A DNA stretch of 64,000 nucleotides from Solemya velum gill symbiont (GTDB lineage Bacteria; Pseudomonadota; Gammaproteobacteria; Chromatiales; Chromatiaceae), in assembly GCF_000787395.1 (NCBI RefSeq), contig NZ_JRAA01000001.1:248001-312000 (forward strand), read 5' to 3'. The notes under the pieces are model-generated. The model saw only the letters and a list, made by a program, of their open reading frames with translations. It did no database searches and had not been told where the DNA came from. This document shows positions 37,582-47,995 of this stretch, piece by piece. The translations under genes and the position numbers were made by a program. How positions within the stretch are numbered: position 1 is the first letter of the stretch; every line of letters starts with the position of its first letter.

Positions 37582-38598
37582 CTATTCGTCTGTGTAACCC
37601 TGCGGATTTTGAGACTGCCATCGCCATGTGTCACTGCACATAGCATCCACATCCAGTTCTGCACTCCAGTTGAGTAGCCTGCCGGCCTTGGATGCATCAG
37701 CGTAGACGCAAGCCAGGTCGCCCGTACGTCTCTCGACGACTTCAAGCGGAATATCTTTGCCAGATGAGTTTTCGAACGCTTTCACCAGTTCAAGCACAGT
37801 CACTACCTTGCCTGTGCCGATATTGAATGCATCAAAACCGTTGCAATGCTCCAGGTAATCGAGAGCTGCGACATGTGCATGGGCAAGATCCATTACGTGA
37901 ATATAGTCACGCTCACCGGTTCCATCACGCGTTTTATAATCACTGCCAAACACCTTGAGTTGTGCCAATCTGCCTACCGCGGTCTGGGCGATGCATGGCA
38001 TCAGGTTGTTGGGTATACCCAAGGGGTCTTCACCAATCTCTCCCGAGTTATGCGCACCGACTGGATTGAAATAGCGTAGCGAGATGGCAGCTGCACCTGG
38101 TACTGATTTACACCAGTCACCCAGTATCTCTTCAACCATAAGTTTGCAGCTTCCATAAGGAGTAGCAGCATTTACCGGGTGCTGTTCATCATAGGGAAGG
38201 TATTGAGGTGGGCCATAGACAGTTGCCGATGAGGAGAAAATGAAGTTATGGCAAGCGGCCTTGTTCATGGCCTTCAGCAGGGAGATGCTGCCTTCGACAT
38301 TATTACTGTAATAGCGCAACGGTTGCTCGATACTCTCACAGATAGACTTGAGACCGGCGAAGTGGATAACAGCCTGAGGTTGGAACGCAAGCATCGCTTG
38401 TGTCAGCTGCTCGGTATCACGAATATCGATCTGCAGAGACTCAAAATCACGCCCGGCCAGTTTTCTGACACGCTGCAAGGCAATCGGTGAGCTGTTGCAG
38501 TAGTTGTCCACCACTAGTACATCGTGTCCGCAGTCCAGCAGTTTCAGCAGGGCATGTGTTCCGATGTAGCCGGCGCCGCCTGTGACAAGTACCTTCAT
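37582..38598 (-). CDS. galE: UDP-glucose 4-epimerase
   Basis: 338-residue short-chain dehydrogenase-type epimerase making UDP-galactose for polysaccharide. The N-terminal NAD site is VTGGAGYIGTHALLKLL, the catalytic YxxxK is in TPYGSCKLMVEEIL, the catalytic serine is in FIFSSSATVYG, and RDGTGERDYIHVMDLA is the classic GalE motif. ATG 38598 gives the usual MKVLVTGGAGYIG start; the frame upstream to 38718 lacks support. It is on the opposite strand from its polysaccharide neighbours. Confidence 0.95.
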   Translation of the reverse strand: MKVLVTGGAGYIGTHALLKLLDCGHDVLVVDNYCNSSPIALQRVRKLAGRDFESLQIDIRDTEQLTQAMLAFQPQAVIHFAGLKSICESIEQPLRYYSNNVEGSISLLKAMNKAACHNFIFSSSATVYGPPQYLPYDEQHPVNAATPYGSCKLMVEEILGDWCKSVPGAAAISLRYFNPVGAHNSGEIGEDPLGIPNNLMPCIAQTAVGRLAQLKVFGSDYKTRDGTGERDYIHVMDLAHAHVAALDYLEHCNGFDAFNIGTGKVVTVLELVKAFENSSGKDIPLEVVERRTGDLACVYADASKAGRLLNWSAELDVDAMCSDTWRWQSQNPQGYTDE

Positions 38599-38744
38599 GA
38601 AGCAGGGTTTCCCGTGAGAAGATGAATCTGTTAATTTGATTTCAGGAGTCTCTGTTAGACAATCTCTGCACCCAGACTTAATCAGAGGCCCCTTTAATAC
38701 CAACTGAAGGGTACCCACTCTGTTATGAAAAGGAAAGCGAACAC

Positions 38745-39859
38745 ATGGAGATAGAGAGTCTCCTCAAATCAGCCTGTCGGGGTCAGCCTGTGGAGTTGCC
38801 AACAGGGGAGGAGAGTATTTCAGCTCAACTGTTTGACGAGGCAAGGCACCAGGGTATTGCGTCGTTGCTATGGCATCTCCATTCCGACGCGGGTGTGCTG
38901 ACAGAGTGGCCGGCTGATCTTCTCGACAAGTTGAAACAACAGGCACGCCAGGAAGCTGCTACGGAAATGATCCGCGAGGCAGAAGTGCAGGTGATGCTGG
39001 AGGCATTGCAAGAGAAGGGCATTGATCTTCTGCTGATTAAGGGCACACCACTTTCAGCACTGCTTTATCCGGCTATCGGACTACGCCCTCGTTGTGATAC
39101 CGATCTGCTGGTTGCTGAAGGGGATGATGTCCGTGCAGCAGAAGTCTTCAAGGCACATGGCTACAGCTCTTTCTTTGAAAATGCAGGTGATTACCTCAAT
39201 TCACAGCGCTCCTTCCGGCGCAATGACGAGAGCGGTTTTACCCATGCCTTCGATCTGCATCGCCAGATCAGTAATGCGAGCATCACTTTCAGCCATCGTA
39301 TGGGTTTTCATGAACTCAATCGCAGGTCGGTCAAGGTGCCGTCACTGGGGTTGGCAGCGAAAACTCTTTCACATGTCGATGCCTTGCTGCTTGCCTGTAT
39401 GCATCGTGCCGGCCATTTCGCCGAAATGGGTGAGCGTCTCATCTGGCTTTATGACATCCACCTGCTGACAGAAGCACTCTCGTCGGCAGAACTTGATAAA
39501 CTGGTTGAGCGTGCAGGTGAGTTGGAGGTACGCGGTTTGTGTGCCGATGCGTTGAATGCTTCGAACGACTGGTTTGCGACACGCATTCCGACGGGCTAAC
39601 AGATACGTTACAGCAGGGTGCTGAGAATGAGGCCTCGTTTGCATTGCTGACCCCCGGTCGCGCCTCGCGTATCAGGAATACATTATTGATGGATCTGCAG
39701 CAGATAAGCAGTTGGCGCGAACGCGGAAGATTACTGTTGCAGCGACTCTTCCCTCCAGCCGATTACATGAGGTGGCGCTACCGGGTGAAACACAGGTGGC
39801 TGTTGCCTTTCTATTACATTTACAGGTTGGGGCAGGGTGTTCGGCTATTGTTTATGTAG
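38745..39859 (+). pseudogene. Nucleotidyltransferase-family protein (NTP_transf_5 type), frameshifted
   Basis: Frame one (38745-39599) gives a 284-residue protein with the family core: MLEALQEKGIDLLLIKGTPL, RPRCDTDLLVAEGD (metal-binding aspartates) and FTHAFDLHRQISN. The family's C-terminus continues in another frame from about 39593: LTDTLQQGAENEASFALL then LLLQRLFPPADYMRWRYRVK, ending at 39859. Adding one G to the GGG at 39594-39596 joins the two as IPTGLTDTLQQG, so a single missing base explains the break. These proteins accompany exopolysaccharide, exosortase and peptide-modification loci; the substrate is unknown. It could be a true pseudogene or a consensus error. Confidence 0.8.
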
Positions 39860-39861
39860 AA

Positions 39862-39897
39862 GCCCCGTCCCGGGGCGGTTTCCTGCTAATAGCAGGA
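39862..39897 (+). other. Two adjacent hairpins after the nucleotidyltransferase gene
   Basis: GCCCCG-TCC-CGGGGC (39862-39876) directly after the stop, then TCCTGCT-AAT-AGCAGGA (39881-39897). The first may act as a terminator although only three thymines follow. Confidence 0.5.
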
Positions 39898-39904
39898 GCG
39901 GCGC

Positions 39905-40054
39905 TGCACCTCATGGCCTGTCTCGCCATGTCTCCGCCTGATCGCTAAACCACTGCGCGAAAGGAACTCGCTCACTGCGTTCGCTCAGACACCCCTTCGC
40001 TTGACCCGTGGTTTGAGCTGGCTCCGCCAACATCGAGACAGGCCATGAGGTGCA
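39905..40054. repeat. Palindromic intergenic element with 21-bp perfect inverted ends
   Basis: TGCACCTCATGGCCTGTCTC plus G at 39905-39925 is exactly complementary to 40034-40054, with 108 bases between. The interior has imperfect internal symmetry (AAACCAC near 39947 against GTGGTTT near 40008) and a CGCTCACTGCGTTCGCTCAG stretch like dispersed REP-type repeats. No ORF is present, so it may be a non-autonomous element or REP-like unit. Together with the two preceding hairpins it fills most of the 323-bp gap before thrS. Confidence 0.65.
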
Positions 40055-40182
40055 TCACCTGGAGGGCGATTAAGTGCTGATATTCGCCTTGTACCTCGAA
40101 CCTCCGACCTGTAAAATGCCGCGCCTTACTATCGATTAATCATGTGACCTCTCGTATGGGCCACCACTGAACGGAGCATCTA

Positions 40183-42096
40183 ATGCCTCAGATTACCCTT
40201 CCTGACGGAACTTCACGTCAATTTGATCAGGCTGTTACTGTCGCCGATATCGCCGCATCAATTGGCGAGGGACTGGCCCGTGCAACACTTGCCGGACGCG
40301 TTAATGGCGACCTGGTCGATGCCTCTTTCCTTATAGAAGAGGATGCCGAAGTTGCGATTGTCACCAGTCGTGACGAAGAGGACGCACTCGAACTGATTCG
40401 CCACGATGCCGCACATGTCATGGCACAGGCAGTGCAGGAGCTGTTTCCCGGTACCCAGGTCACAATTGGCCCTGCCATCGATAATGGCTTCTATTATGAC
40501 TTTTCACGTGAAGAGGCGTTCACGCCGGACGATCTGCAGAAAATCGAGGATCGCATGCGTGAAATTGTCGGCCGCAAACTGCCGATCGAGCGCGAAGTGT
40601 GGGATCGTAACGAGGCAATCGAGCTTTTCAAGGGGATTGGTGAGCATTACAAGGTTGAGCTGATCGAGGCGATCCCTGAGGGCGAAGAGGTCTCTATTTA
40701 CCGCCAGGGTGACTGGTTCGACGTCTGCCGTGGTCCGCACCTGCAAAACACAGGCAAGCTGCCCAAGGGTTTCAAACTGATGAAACTGGCCGGCGCCTAC
40801 TGGCGCGGTGACAGCGACAATGAAATGCTGCAGCGTATCTATGGCACAGCATGGCGTGACAAGAAAGAGCTAAAAGCCTATCTCAACCGCCTTGAAGAGG
40901 CAGAGAAGCGCGATCACCGCAAGATCGGCAAGACACAGAATCTCTTCCATACACAGGAAGAGGCGCCCGGTATGGTCTTCTGGCACGACAAGGGCTGGAG
41001 TGTCTACCTGACGGTGCAGCAGTACATTCGTGACAAGCTGCGCGATCACGGTTACCAGGAAGTGCATACACCGCAGGTCATCGACCGTAGCTTGTGGGAG
41101 AAATCAGGTCACTGGGACAAGTTCGGTGACATGATTTTTACGACACATTCGGAAAACCGCGACTACGCAATCAAGCCGATGAACTGTCCGGCACATATCC
41201 AGATTTATAATCATGGCCTGAAAAGCTACCGTGATTTGCCGTTACGTCTCGCTGAATTTGGCTCATGCCACCGTAACGAGCCTTCCGGCACACTGCACGG
41301 ACTCATGCGTGTACGTAACTTTGTACAGGACGATGCACACATCTTCTGTACCGAAGAACAGATTCTTTCCGAGGTGCTGGCATTCAATGACCTGCTGTTC
41401 GAGGTCTACAAGGATTTCGGTTTCGACGATGTGCTGATCAAACTCTCCACGCGTCCGGAAAAACGTGTCGGTTCAGACGAGACCTGGGACAAGGCGGAGA
41501 AATCCCTGCAGGATGCGCTTGATTCTCGCGGTATCGAATGGGAACTGCAGCCGGGTGAAGGCGCCTTCTACGGACCCAAGATCGAATACTCGCTGCGTGA
41601 CTGTCTCGATCGTGTCTGGCAGTTGGGTACTATCCAGCTCGATTTCTCGATGCCGGAGCGTCTTGGTGCCACCTATGTGGCCGAGGACAATACCAAGCAG
41701 ACACCCGTGATGTTGCACCGTGCAATTCTCGGTTCCCTGGAGCGTTTTATCGGAATTCTGATCGAACACTACGCTGGCGCAATGCCTTTCTGGCTGGCTC
41801 CAACACAGGCCGTTATTGCCAATATCACCGACAAACAGGCCGAATATGCAAAAAAAGTGGCAGAAAGTTTGTCAAATCATGGATTTCGTGTCGAAACGGA
41901 CTTGAGAAATGAGAAGATCGGCTTTAAAATCCGCGAGCACACATTGCAACGTGTTCCCTATCTCCTGGTCATTGGTGATCGCGAGATGGAAAGTGGCGCT
42001 GTTGCCGTGCGTACGCGAAGCGGGGAAGACCTCGGCTCGATGCCGGTAGATGAGGTCATCAAGCTCTTCAGTGAGACAGTTGCGTCGTACCAGTGA
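40183..42096 (+). CDS. thrS: Threonyl-tRNA synthetase
   Basis: 637-residue class II synthetase that charges tRNA-Thr. Order: TGS domain ([20 protein letters not shown] onward), editing domain with the [10 protein letters not shown] metal-site histidines and FYYDF, catalytic core with motif 2 ([19 protein letters not shown], then [11 protein letters not shown]), and the anticodon-binding domain from about residue 535. First gene of the thrS-infC-rpmI-rplT-pheST-ihfA group. I see no clear operator mimicking tRNA-Thr in its leader. Confidence 0.97.
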   Translation: MPQITLPDGTSRQFDQAVTVADIAASIGEGLARATLAGRVNGDLVDASFLIEEDAEVAIVTSRDEEDALELIRHDAAHVMAQAVQELFPGTQVTIGPAIDNGFYYDFSREEAFTPDDLQKIEDRMREIVGRKLPIEREVWDRNEAIELFKGIGEHYKVELIEAIPEGEEVSIYRQGDWFDVCRGPHLQNTGKLPKGFKLMKLAGAYWRGDSDNEMLQRIYGTAWRDKKELKAYLNRLEEAEKRDHRKIGKTQNLFHTQEEAPGMVFWHDKGWSVYLTVQQYIRDKLRDHGYQEVHTPQVIDRSLWEKSGHWDKFGDMIFTTHSENRDYAIKPMNCPAHIQIYNHGLKSYRDLPLRLAEFGSCHRNEPSGTLHGLMRVRNFVQDDAHIFCTEEQILSEVLAFNDLLFEVYKDFGFDDVLIKLSTRPEKRVGSDETWDKAEKSLQDALDSRGIEWELQPGEGAFYGPKIEYSLRDCLDRVWQLGTIQLDFSMPERLGATYVAEDNTKQTPVMLHRAILGSLERFIGILIEHYAGAMPFWLAPTQAVIANITDKQAEYAKKVAESLSNHGFRVETDLRNEKIGFKIREHTLQRVPYLLVIGDREMESGAVAVRTRSGEDLGSMPVDEVIKLFSETVASYQ

Positions 42097-42107
42097 ATAA
42101 ATATCGG

Positions 42108-42141
42108 AAAGCACCGCCCGAACGGTGCTTTCGCTTTTTTT
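42108..42141 (+). terminator. Terminator or attenuator between thrS and infC
   Basis: Nine-base-pair stem AAAGCACCG / CGGTGCTTT with a six-base loop and a T7 tract (42135-42141). It ends only a few bases before the infC ribosome-binding site. Confidence 0.82.
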
Positions 42142-42161
42142 AATTTGTGAGGATTTCTGCA

Positions 42162-42683
42162 ATCGCCAGACAAGATAAACGTAACCGTTTGAATGATGAT
42201 ATTACTGCAGTCGAAGTTCGACTGATCTCTTCAGAGGGTGGACAGCTAGGTATTGTTTCTATCGAAGATGCGAAGAGACAGGCAAAGGAAGCAGCACTCG
42301 ACCTGGTCGAGATTCAGCCAAATGCGGAACCACCTGTGTGCCGCATCATGGATTATGGCAAGCATGTCTTCGAGCAGAAGAAGCAGCAGCAGGCAGCGAA
42401 GAAGAAGCAGAAGATCGTTCACGTTAAAGAGATCAAGTTTCGACCTGCGACAGACGAGGGCGATTACAAGATCAAGTTGCACAACCTGATCAAGTTTCTC
42501 GAAGCGGGAGACAAGGCGAAGATCACCATGCGTTTCCGTGGTCGCGAGCACGCCCACCGTGAACTCGGTTTCGAGTTTCTGCAGCGTGTCGAGAAGGACC
42601 TTGAAGAATACGCAGTTGTCGAGCAGAAGCCGGCAATGGAAGGACGCCAGATGGTTATGGTCATGGCGCCGCGCAAGAAGTAA
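42162..42683 (+). CDS. infC: Translation initiation factor IF-3, probably with an ATC start
   Basis: 173-residue initiation factor that guards start-codon fidelity. Family motifs: [50 protein letters not shown] and [17 protein letters not shown]. No ATG precedes the conserved region. An ATC at 42162 lies nine bases after GAGG (42149-42152), while the GTG at 42147 overlaps that site. infC genes classically use AUU-type starts so that IF-3 represses its own translation; this rare start fits that. It yields [12 protein letters not shown] at the N-terminus (initiator methionine in practice). Confidence 0.94.
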   Translation: MARQDKRNRLNDDITAVEVRLISSEGGQLGIVSIEDAKRQAKEAALDLVEIQPNAEPPVCRIMDYGKHVFEQKKQQQAAKKKQKIVHVKEIKFRPATDEGDYKIKLHNLIKFLEAGDKAKITMRFRGREHAHRELGFEFLQRVEKDLEEYAVVEQKPAMEGRQMVMVMAPRKK

Positions 42684-42703
42684 GCGCAACACAACAGTTT
42701 TTT

Positions 42704-42746
42704 ACAGGCTCCCGGGTGACAGGCATTACCTCAGGGAGCTGTTTTA
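42704..42746 (+). promoter_or_regulatory. Possible leader hairpin upstream of rpmI-rplT
   Basis: ACAG-G-CTCCC (42704-42713) pairs with GGGAGCTGT (42734-42742) with one bulged base and is followed by four thymines. A second small hairpin (GGGAT...ATCCC near 42757-42771) precedes the rpmI ribosome-binding site. In enteric bacteria L20 represses rpmI-rplT by binding this region; a similar control here is inferred. Confidence 0.4.
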
Positions 42747-42787
42747 GTAACCAGGGGATCATGAATCCCTTTAATTGGAGAACGAAA

Positions 42788-42985
42788 ATGCCAAAAATCA
42801 AAACCAATCGCGGTGCCGCCAAGCGGTTCCGTAAGACTGGCTCTGGTGCGTTCAAGCGCGCGCAGTCCCACCGTCGTCATATTTTGACCAAGAAGAGCAC
42901 CAAGCGTAAACGCCATCTGCGCGCTGCAGCAACCCTGCATCATGCTGATGTAGCAGTTGCACGCCGTATGCTCCCTTACGTCTGA
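42788..42985 (+). CDS. rpmI: 50S ribosomal protein L35
   Basis: 65-residue, highly basic large-subunit protein. It begins [20 protein letters not shown] and contains the conserved [19 protein letters not shown]-like stretch (here [19 protein letters not shown]). ATG 42788 follows TTGGAGAACG; upstream in-frame codons are leader. Stop is 17 bases before rplT. Confidence 0.97.
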   Translation: MPKIKTNRGAAKRFRKTGSGAFKRAQSHRRHILTKKSTKRKRHLRAAATLHHADVAVARRMLPYV

Positions 42986-43002
42986 TTCCGGAGGACTGAA
43001 CA

Positions 43003-43359
43003 ATGCCAAGAGTAAAACGTGGTGTAACGGCTCACGCCAAGCACAAAAAAGTTCTTAAGTCTGCGAAGGGTTACTACGGTGCCCGTCGCAAGATCTATCG
43101 TGTCGCCAAGCAGGCAGTCATCAAGGCGGGCCAGTATGCCTACCGTGACCGTCGCCAGAAGAAGCGTCAGTTTCGTGCGCTCTGGATTGCACGTATCAAT
43201 GCTGAAGCACGCAACAACGACATCTCCTACAGCCGCCTGATGGACGGTCTGAACAAGGCTGGTGTTGAAGTTGATCGCAAGATGCTGGCTGACCTGGCTG
43301 TCCACGACAAGGCTGCATTTAGCGCCGTGGTTAACCAGGCCAAGGCAGCACTCAACTAA
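43003..43359 (+). CDS. rplT: 50S ribosomal protein L20
   Basis: 118-residue 23S-rRNA-binding protein needed early in 50S assembly. The basic N-terminal extension ([19 protein letters not shown]) and the [24 protein letters not shown] core are diagnostic. It is also the likely autogenous regulator of the rpmI-rplT pair. Confidence 0.98.
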   Translation: MPRVKRGVTAHAKHKKVLKSAKGYYGARRKIYRVAKQAVIKAGQYAYRDRRQKKRQFRALWIARINAEARNNDISYSRLMDGLNKAGVEVDRKMLADLAVHDKAAFSAVVNQAKAALN

Positions 43360-43385
43360 AACGACCTGATTTTTCAGGTGTAAAG

Positions 43386-43421
43386 AAGGGGAGTGGACCT
43401 TGACGGTCTTACTCCCCTTTT
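43386..43421 (+). terminator. Attenuator-like hairpin between rplT and pheS
   Basis: AAGGGGAGT (43386-43394) pairs with ACTCCCCTT (43411-43419), with an inner GACC/GGTC stem, then a short T run. A smaller hairpin ACCTGA-TTTT-TCAGGT lies just before it. E. coli pheST is attenuated through the Phe-rich leader peptide PheM; no such peptide is present here. Confidence 0.7.
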
Positions 43422-43438
43422 GCTTTAAGGAAACGTAA

Positions 43439-44461
<1,023 letters not shown>

Positions 44462-44503
44462 GTGCCGCCAATCAATAATGACAATTGAACAGAGAAGATA
44501 AGA

Positions 44504-46885
44504 ATGCGATTCAGTGAATCCTGGTTACGTGAGTGGGTTAATCCTGCTGTAGATACTGAGACACTTTCTCACCAGTTGAGCATGGCAGGTTTGGAAGTCG
44601 ACAGTGTTTCACCGGCGGCACCTGACTTCAACGGCGTTGTCGTTGGTCTTGTGACTGCGCTGGAACAGCATCCGGATGCCGACAAGCTGCGCGTTGCACA
44701 AGTTGACGTCAACGGCGACGAGTCGCTACAGATAGTCTGTGGTGCAAAAAATGTTGCCGAGGGTATGCGTGTGCCTGTTGCGATAGTCGGTGCCGTATTG
44801 CCTGGTGATTTCAAAATCAAGAAGGCAAAGCTCAGAGGGGTGCAGTCACTTGGTATGATCTGTTCAGCATCCGAACTGGGGCTGGCTGATTCCTCAGATG
44901 GCATTATGCCTCTTCCTGCCGATGCACCATTGGGAACTGATTTTCGTGAATACCTTAATCTTGATGACACCTGCATCGAGGTTGACCTGACACCTGATCG
45001 TGCCGACTGTTTCGGACTAATCGGAGTTGCACGTGACGTCTCTGCAATTCATCGCTGTGAATTTATTGATGCCGCAGGTGACCATGTCACCGAAGCACAG
45101 GTCGACGATGTGATTCCAGTTGAACTGCGTGCGGAAGAGGCCTGTCCGCGTTACCTCGGGCGTGTCATCAAGGGTATTGATGCAACCGCTGAAACACCAC
45201 TGTGGATGCAGGAACGCCTGCGCCGTGGTGAGATTCGTTCGCTTGGTCCGGTTATCGATGTGACCAATTACGTTCTGCTTGAACTGGGTCAGCCTATGCA
45301 TGGCTTTGATCTCGACAAGCTCTCGGGCGGTATCCATGTACGCATGGCAGAGCAGGGCGAAGAGCTGGTCTTGCTTGACGGTGACACGGTACAACTGCGT
45401 GACGACACGCTTGTGATTGCCGATGACAAGCAGGCGCTTGCAATGGCAGGCATCATGGGAGGCGAGTCGAGTGCAGTGACAGATACCACCAGCAACATTC
45501 TGCTTGAGGCGGCATTCTTTAATCCGCTGGCAATTTCCGGCAAGTCACGTTCCTACGGTAAACACACTGATTCATCACATCGCTTTGAGCGTGGTGTTGA
45601 TCCACAGTTGCAGCGCCGGGCAATCGAGCGTGCTACAGAACTGTTGCTGGAGATATGCGGTGGCCAACCCGGACCGGTTATTGAGGAGATGGCAGCTGGC
45701 TTTGACAAGTCACCTGCTGCTATCCAGTTGCGTAGCTCGCGTGTTGAACGCCTGCTGGGTGTTTCTGTTGACGCTGAATCTATTGAGCAAATTCTCACGC
45801 ATCTCGGTATGCAGTTGGAAGCAAACGGCGAAGGCTGGATGGTGATGCCACCAAGCTGGCGTTTTGATATCTCCATCGAGGCTGACCTGATCGAGGAGAT
45901 CGGCCGCATCTATGGCTATGACAATATTCCGTCACGTCGTGGTCAGATGTCGGCAGCGATGGCACTTGAGCCTGAAGCTAACTACGCACTTGATGAGGCG
46001 AAATCACTGCTGGTGGCACGTGATTACCAGGAGGTAATCTCCTACAGCTTTATCGACAAGGGGAAGGCCAGCAAGCTTGATCCTGAAGGTGAGCGTATTC
46101 TGCTTGCCAATCCGATCTCGGCTGATATGTCGACCATGCGCCCGACGCTTTGGGGTGGTCTACTTACAGCAGCTGCATACAATAAGGCACGTCAGCAGGA
46201 GCGCATCCGAATATTCGAGACTGGTTTGAGGTTTCTTAAGCAAGATAATGAAATTAAACAGGAAAAGTGCCTGTCAGGACTTGTCAACGGGGCCGTTTCC
46301 GATGAACAGTGGGGTGATGCCAGTCGTGTTGCCGATTTCTATGATATCAAGGCAGATGTAGAAGCATTGCTGGATGTTGCCGGTGCCGGAGAAGAGTTCT
46401 CCTTCGTGGCCGGGAGTCATCCTGCCCTGCATCCGGGACAGACAGCGCGAATCGAGAAAAATGGTGAACTGGTTGGCTGGGTTGGTTTATTACACCCGCA
46501 ACTCGAAAAAACGTTTGATATGTCGGGTAAAACCTGGCTCTTCGAGCTGAATCTGGAAGTGCTGCAGCAGGGTAGCATTCCGGCATTTGAGCCTCTGACC
46601 AAGTTCCCGTCAATTCGTCGTGACTTTGCCATCGTGGTCAATGCCGATGTGAGTTGGGCAGACATTCAGGCTGAGATCAGAAAGAGTTCCCCTGAAATAG
46701 TACGTGAAATTCTTCTGTTTGATGTCTATACTGGAGAAAACGTCGAATCAGGCACAAAAAGTCTTGCTTTAGCGCTGATTTTACAGGATTATTCTAAAAC
46801 ATTAACCTTGGAAGAGGTTCAGAGCGCAACCGAGCAGGTACTCGAAGCACTCGAATCTCGATTCGCAGCAAAATTGAGGGATTAA
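44504..46885 (+). CDS. pheT: Phenylalanyl-tRNA synthetase beta subunit
   Basis: 793-residue subunit that binds tRNA and edits misacylated Tyr-tRNA-Phe. Order: MRFSESWLREWVNP start, EMAP-like OB domain (GLVTALEQHPDADKLRVAQV), B3/B4 editing domain (VIDVTNYVLLELGQPMH), B5 domain, a catalytic-like domain (LIEEIGRIYGYDNIP) and the C-terminal anticodon-binding FDX-ACB domain (TKFPSIRRDFAIVV). Normal length. It is 42 bases after pheS. Confidence 0.98.
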   Translation: MRFSESWLREWVNPAVDTETLSHQLSMAGLEVDSVSPAAPDFNGVVVGLVTALEQHPDADKLRVAQVDVNGDESLQIVCGAKNVAEGMRVPVAIVGAVLPGDFKIKKAKLRGVQSLGMICSASELGLADSSDGIMPLPADAPLGTDFREYLNLDDTCIEVDLTPDRADCFGLIGVARDVSAIHRCEFIDAAGDHVTEAQVDDVIPVELRAEEACPRYLGRVIKGIDATAETPLWMQERLRRGEIRSLGPVIDVTNYVLLELGQPMHGFDLDKLSGGIHVRMAEQGEELVLLDGDTVQLRDDTLVIADDKQALAMAGIMGGESSAVTDTTSNILLEAAFFNPLAISGKSRSYGKHTDSSHRFERGVDPQLQRRAIERATELLLEICGGQPGPVIEEMAAGFDKSPAAIQLRSSRVERLLGVSVDAESIEQILTHLGMQLEANGEGWMVMPPSWRFDISIEADLIEEIGRIYGYDNIPSRRGQMSAAMALEPEANYALDEAKSLLVARDYQEVISYSFIDKGKASKLDPEGERILLANPISADMSTMRPTLWGGLLTAAAYNKARQQERIRIFETGLRFLKQDNEIKQEKCLSGLVNGAVSDEQWGDASRVADFYDIKADVEALLDVAGAGEEFSFVAGSHPALHPGQTARIEKNGELVGWVGLLHPQLEKTFDMSGKTWLFELNLEVLQQGSIPAFEPLTKFPSIRRDFAIVVNADVSWADIQAEIRKSSPEIVREILLFDVYTGENVESGTKSLALALILQDYSKTLTLEEVQSATEQVLEALESRFAAKLRD

Positions 46886-46891
46886 CAACCT

Positions 46892-47188
46892 ATGGCACTG
46901 ACAAAAGCAAACCTGGCTGAAAACCTGTTTGATGAGCTCGGGCTTAACAAGCGTGAAGCAAAAGAACTTGTCGATCTATTTTTTGAAGAGGTGCGCGGTT
47001 CACTGGAGCAGGGAGAGCAGGTAAAACTGTCCGGCTTTGGTAATTTTGACTTACGCGAGAAACGTCAGCGCCCCGGGCGCAACCCAAAAACCGGTGAAGA
47101 GATTCCAATTACCCCAAGGCGAGTGGTGACATTCCGTCCGGGGCAGAAACTCAAGACAAGGGTAGAAGGTTATGTTGGACGCGAGTGA
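46892..47188 (+). CDS. ihfA: Integration host factor alpha subunit
   Basis: 98-residue DNA-bending protein of the HU/IHF family; heterodimer with IhfB. Typical sequence: [20 protein letters not shown], the [13 protein letters not shown] core and the DNA-arm [20 protein letters not shown]. It follows pheT by six bases, the conserved gammaproteobacterial order. IHF is also the usual DNA-bending partner at sigma-54 promoters, which this window contains. Confidence 0.97.
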   Translation: MALTKANLAENLFDELGLNKREAKELVDLFFEEVRGSLEQGEQVKLSGFGNFDLREKRQRPGRNPKTGEEIPITPRRVVTFRPGQKLKTRVEGYVGRE

Positions 47189-47531
47189 AGCACATATCGA
47201 ATTGCCTGCGATTCCAGGCAAACGCTATTTCACAATCGGTGAAGTGAGTGAGCTCTGTGCAGTCAAACCGCACGTGCTGCGCTACTGGGAGCAGGAGTTT
47301 CCTCAACTCAAGCCGGTCAAGCGACGCGGCAACCGTCGTTACTATCAGCGCCACGATGTGCTGATGATTCGCCAGATCCGCAGCCTGCTGTACGAACAGG
47401 GCTATACGATCGGTGGTGCACGTGGACAGCTCTCCGGTGAGAGTGCCAAGCAGGATACCAGCCAGAGTCACCAGTTGATCAAGCAGTTGCGCATGGAGCT
47501 CGAAGAAGTTCAGCAGCTTCTCAAGCGTTAA
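47172..47531 (+). CDS. MerR-family transcriptional regulator
   Basis: 119-residue protein with an N-terminal winged helix ([41 protein letters not shown]) and a C-terminal dimerising coiled coil ending in a Leu/Glu-rich helix. There is no ligand domain. It overlaps ihfA by 17 bases, the standard position for this small MerR protein downstream of ihfA in gammaproteobacteria. Target genes unknown. Confidence 0.93.
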   Translation: MLDASEAHIELPAIPGKRYFTIGEVSELCAVKPHVLRYWEQEFPQLKPVKRRGNRRYYQRHDVLMIRQIRSLLYEQGYTIGGARGQLSGESAKQDTSQSHQLIKQLRMELEEVQQLLKR

Positions 47532-47605
47532 TTCATTGACAACACGGCAGCCTGAAAGTAGGATGCCGCTTCTCCTACGAGTCTCTTCTCGTCGGTACCA
47601 GATTT

Positions 47606-47682
47606 CGGGGTGTAGCGCAGCCTGGTAGCGCACCGCAATGGGGTTGCGGGGGTCGGAAGTTCGAGTCTTCTCACCCCGACCA
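47606..47682 (+). tRNA. tRNA-Pro(GGG)
   Basis: 77-base tRNA including an encoded CCA. Acceptor CGGGGTG/CACCCCG, D stem GCGC/GCGC, anticodon stem CCGCA/TGCGG with loop ATGGGGT (anticodon GGG at 47640-47642), and T arm GGAAG-TTCGAGT-CTTCT. It reads proline CCC/CCU codons. tRNA 3' ends are favoured integration sites, and the next 10 kb has island features. Confidence 0.96.
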
Positions 47683-47689
47683 ATTAAAC

Positions 47690-47720
47690 AAAGGCTTAGA
47701 TCTCATCTAGGCCTTTTTTA
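47690..47720 (+). terminator. Terminator of tRNA-Pro
   Basis: AAGGCTTAGAT pairs with ATCTAGGCCTT (one G-T pair) around a CTC loop and runs into a T tract. The rest of the 313-bp gap to 47995 holds a TAGGTAACA direct repeat (47739-47747 and 47751-47759) and the palindrome at 47939; no gene is seen. Confidence 0.82.
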
Positions 47721-47938
47721 TTGTCTGGAATTCGAGTTTAGGTAACAGCCTAGGTAACACATAGTATTTTATGTCACTCAACACTTAATTTTTCAGTTAT
47801 TTTCGTTTGATCTAGAAAGTAACAGGGTTTACGCAGTTTGTTGCCATTTATTAATGAAGATGACAAGTCGGTTTCCAGGTGCCAGCCAAACTTAGGCGCT
47901 CGGGGTGCGAATGACCCATTAAGCAAAGGGCTTCCGCC

Positions 47939-47968
47939 AATGACTGCTTTCGGCCAGAAGCGGTCATT
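47939..47968. repeat. 30-bp palindromic repeat, copy 1
   Basis: AATGACTGCT...AGCGGTCATT: nearly perfect palindromic arms around a CTTTCGGCCAGAAG-type centre. A second copy at 57132-57161 differs at a few central bases. Both are preceded nearby by GGTGCGAATGACC and followed within a few bases by CAAGCT. Confidence 0.75.
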
Positions 47969-47995
47969 AGAATTCAAGCTAAATTCACAGCCGTT

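Noticed and set aside
33113-39859. Lasso-peptide cluster (AsnB homologue plus small ORF)
   Set aside because: No B-protein (PqqD-like or transglutaminase) gene, and the 44-residue ORF lacks a leader/core pattern; AsnB is full length with an N-terminal glutaminase, as in polysaccharide loci.
47774-47977. 67-residue minus-strand ORF after tRNA-Pro
   Set aside because: Its N-terminus is a translation of the palindromic repeat; no ribosome-binding site or family.
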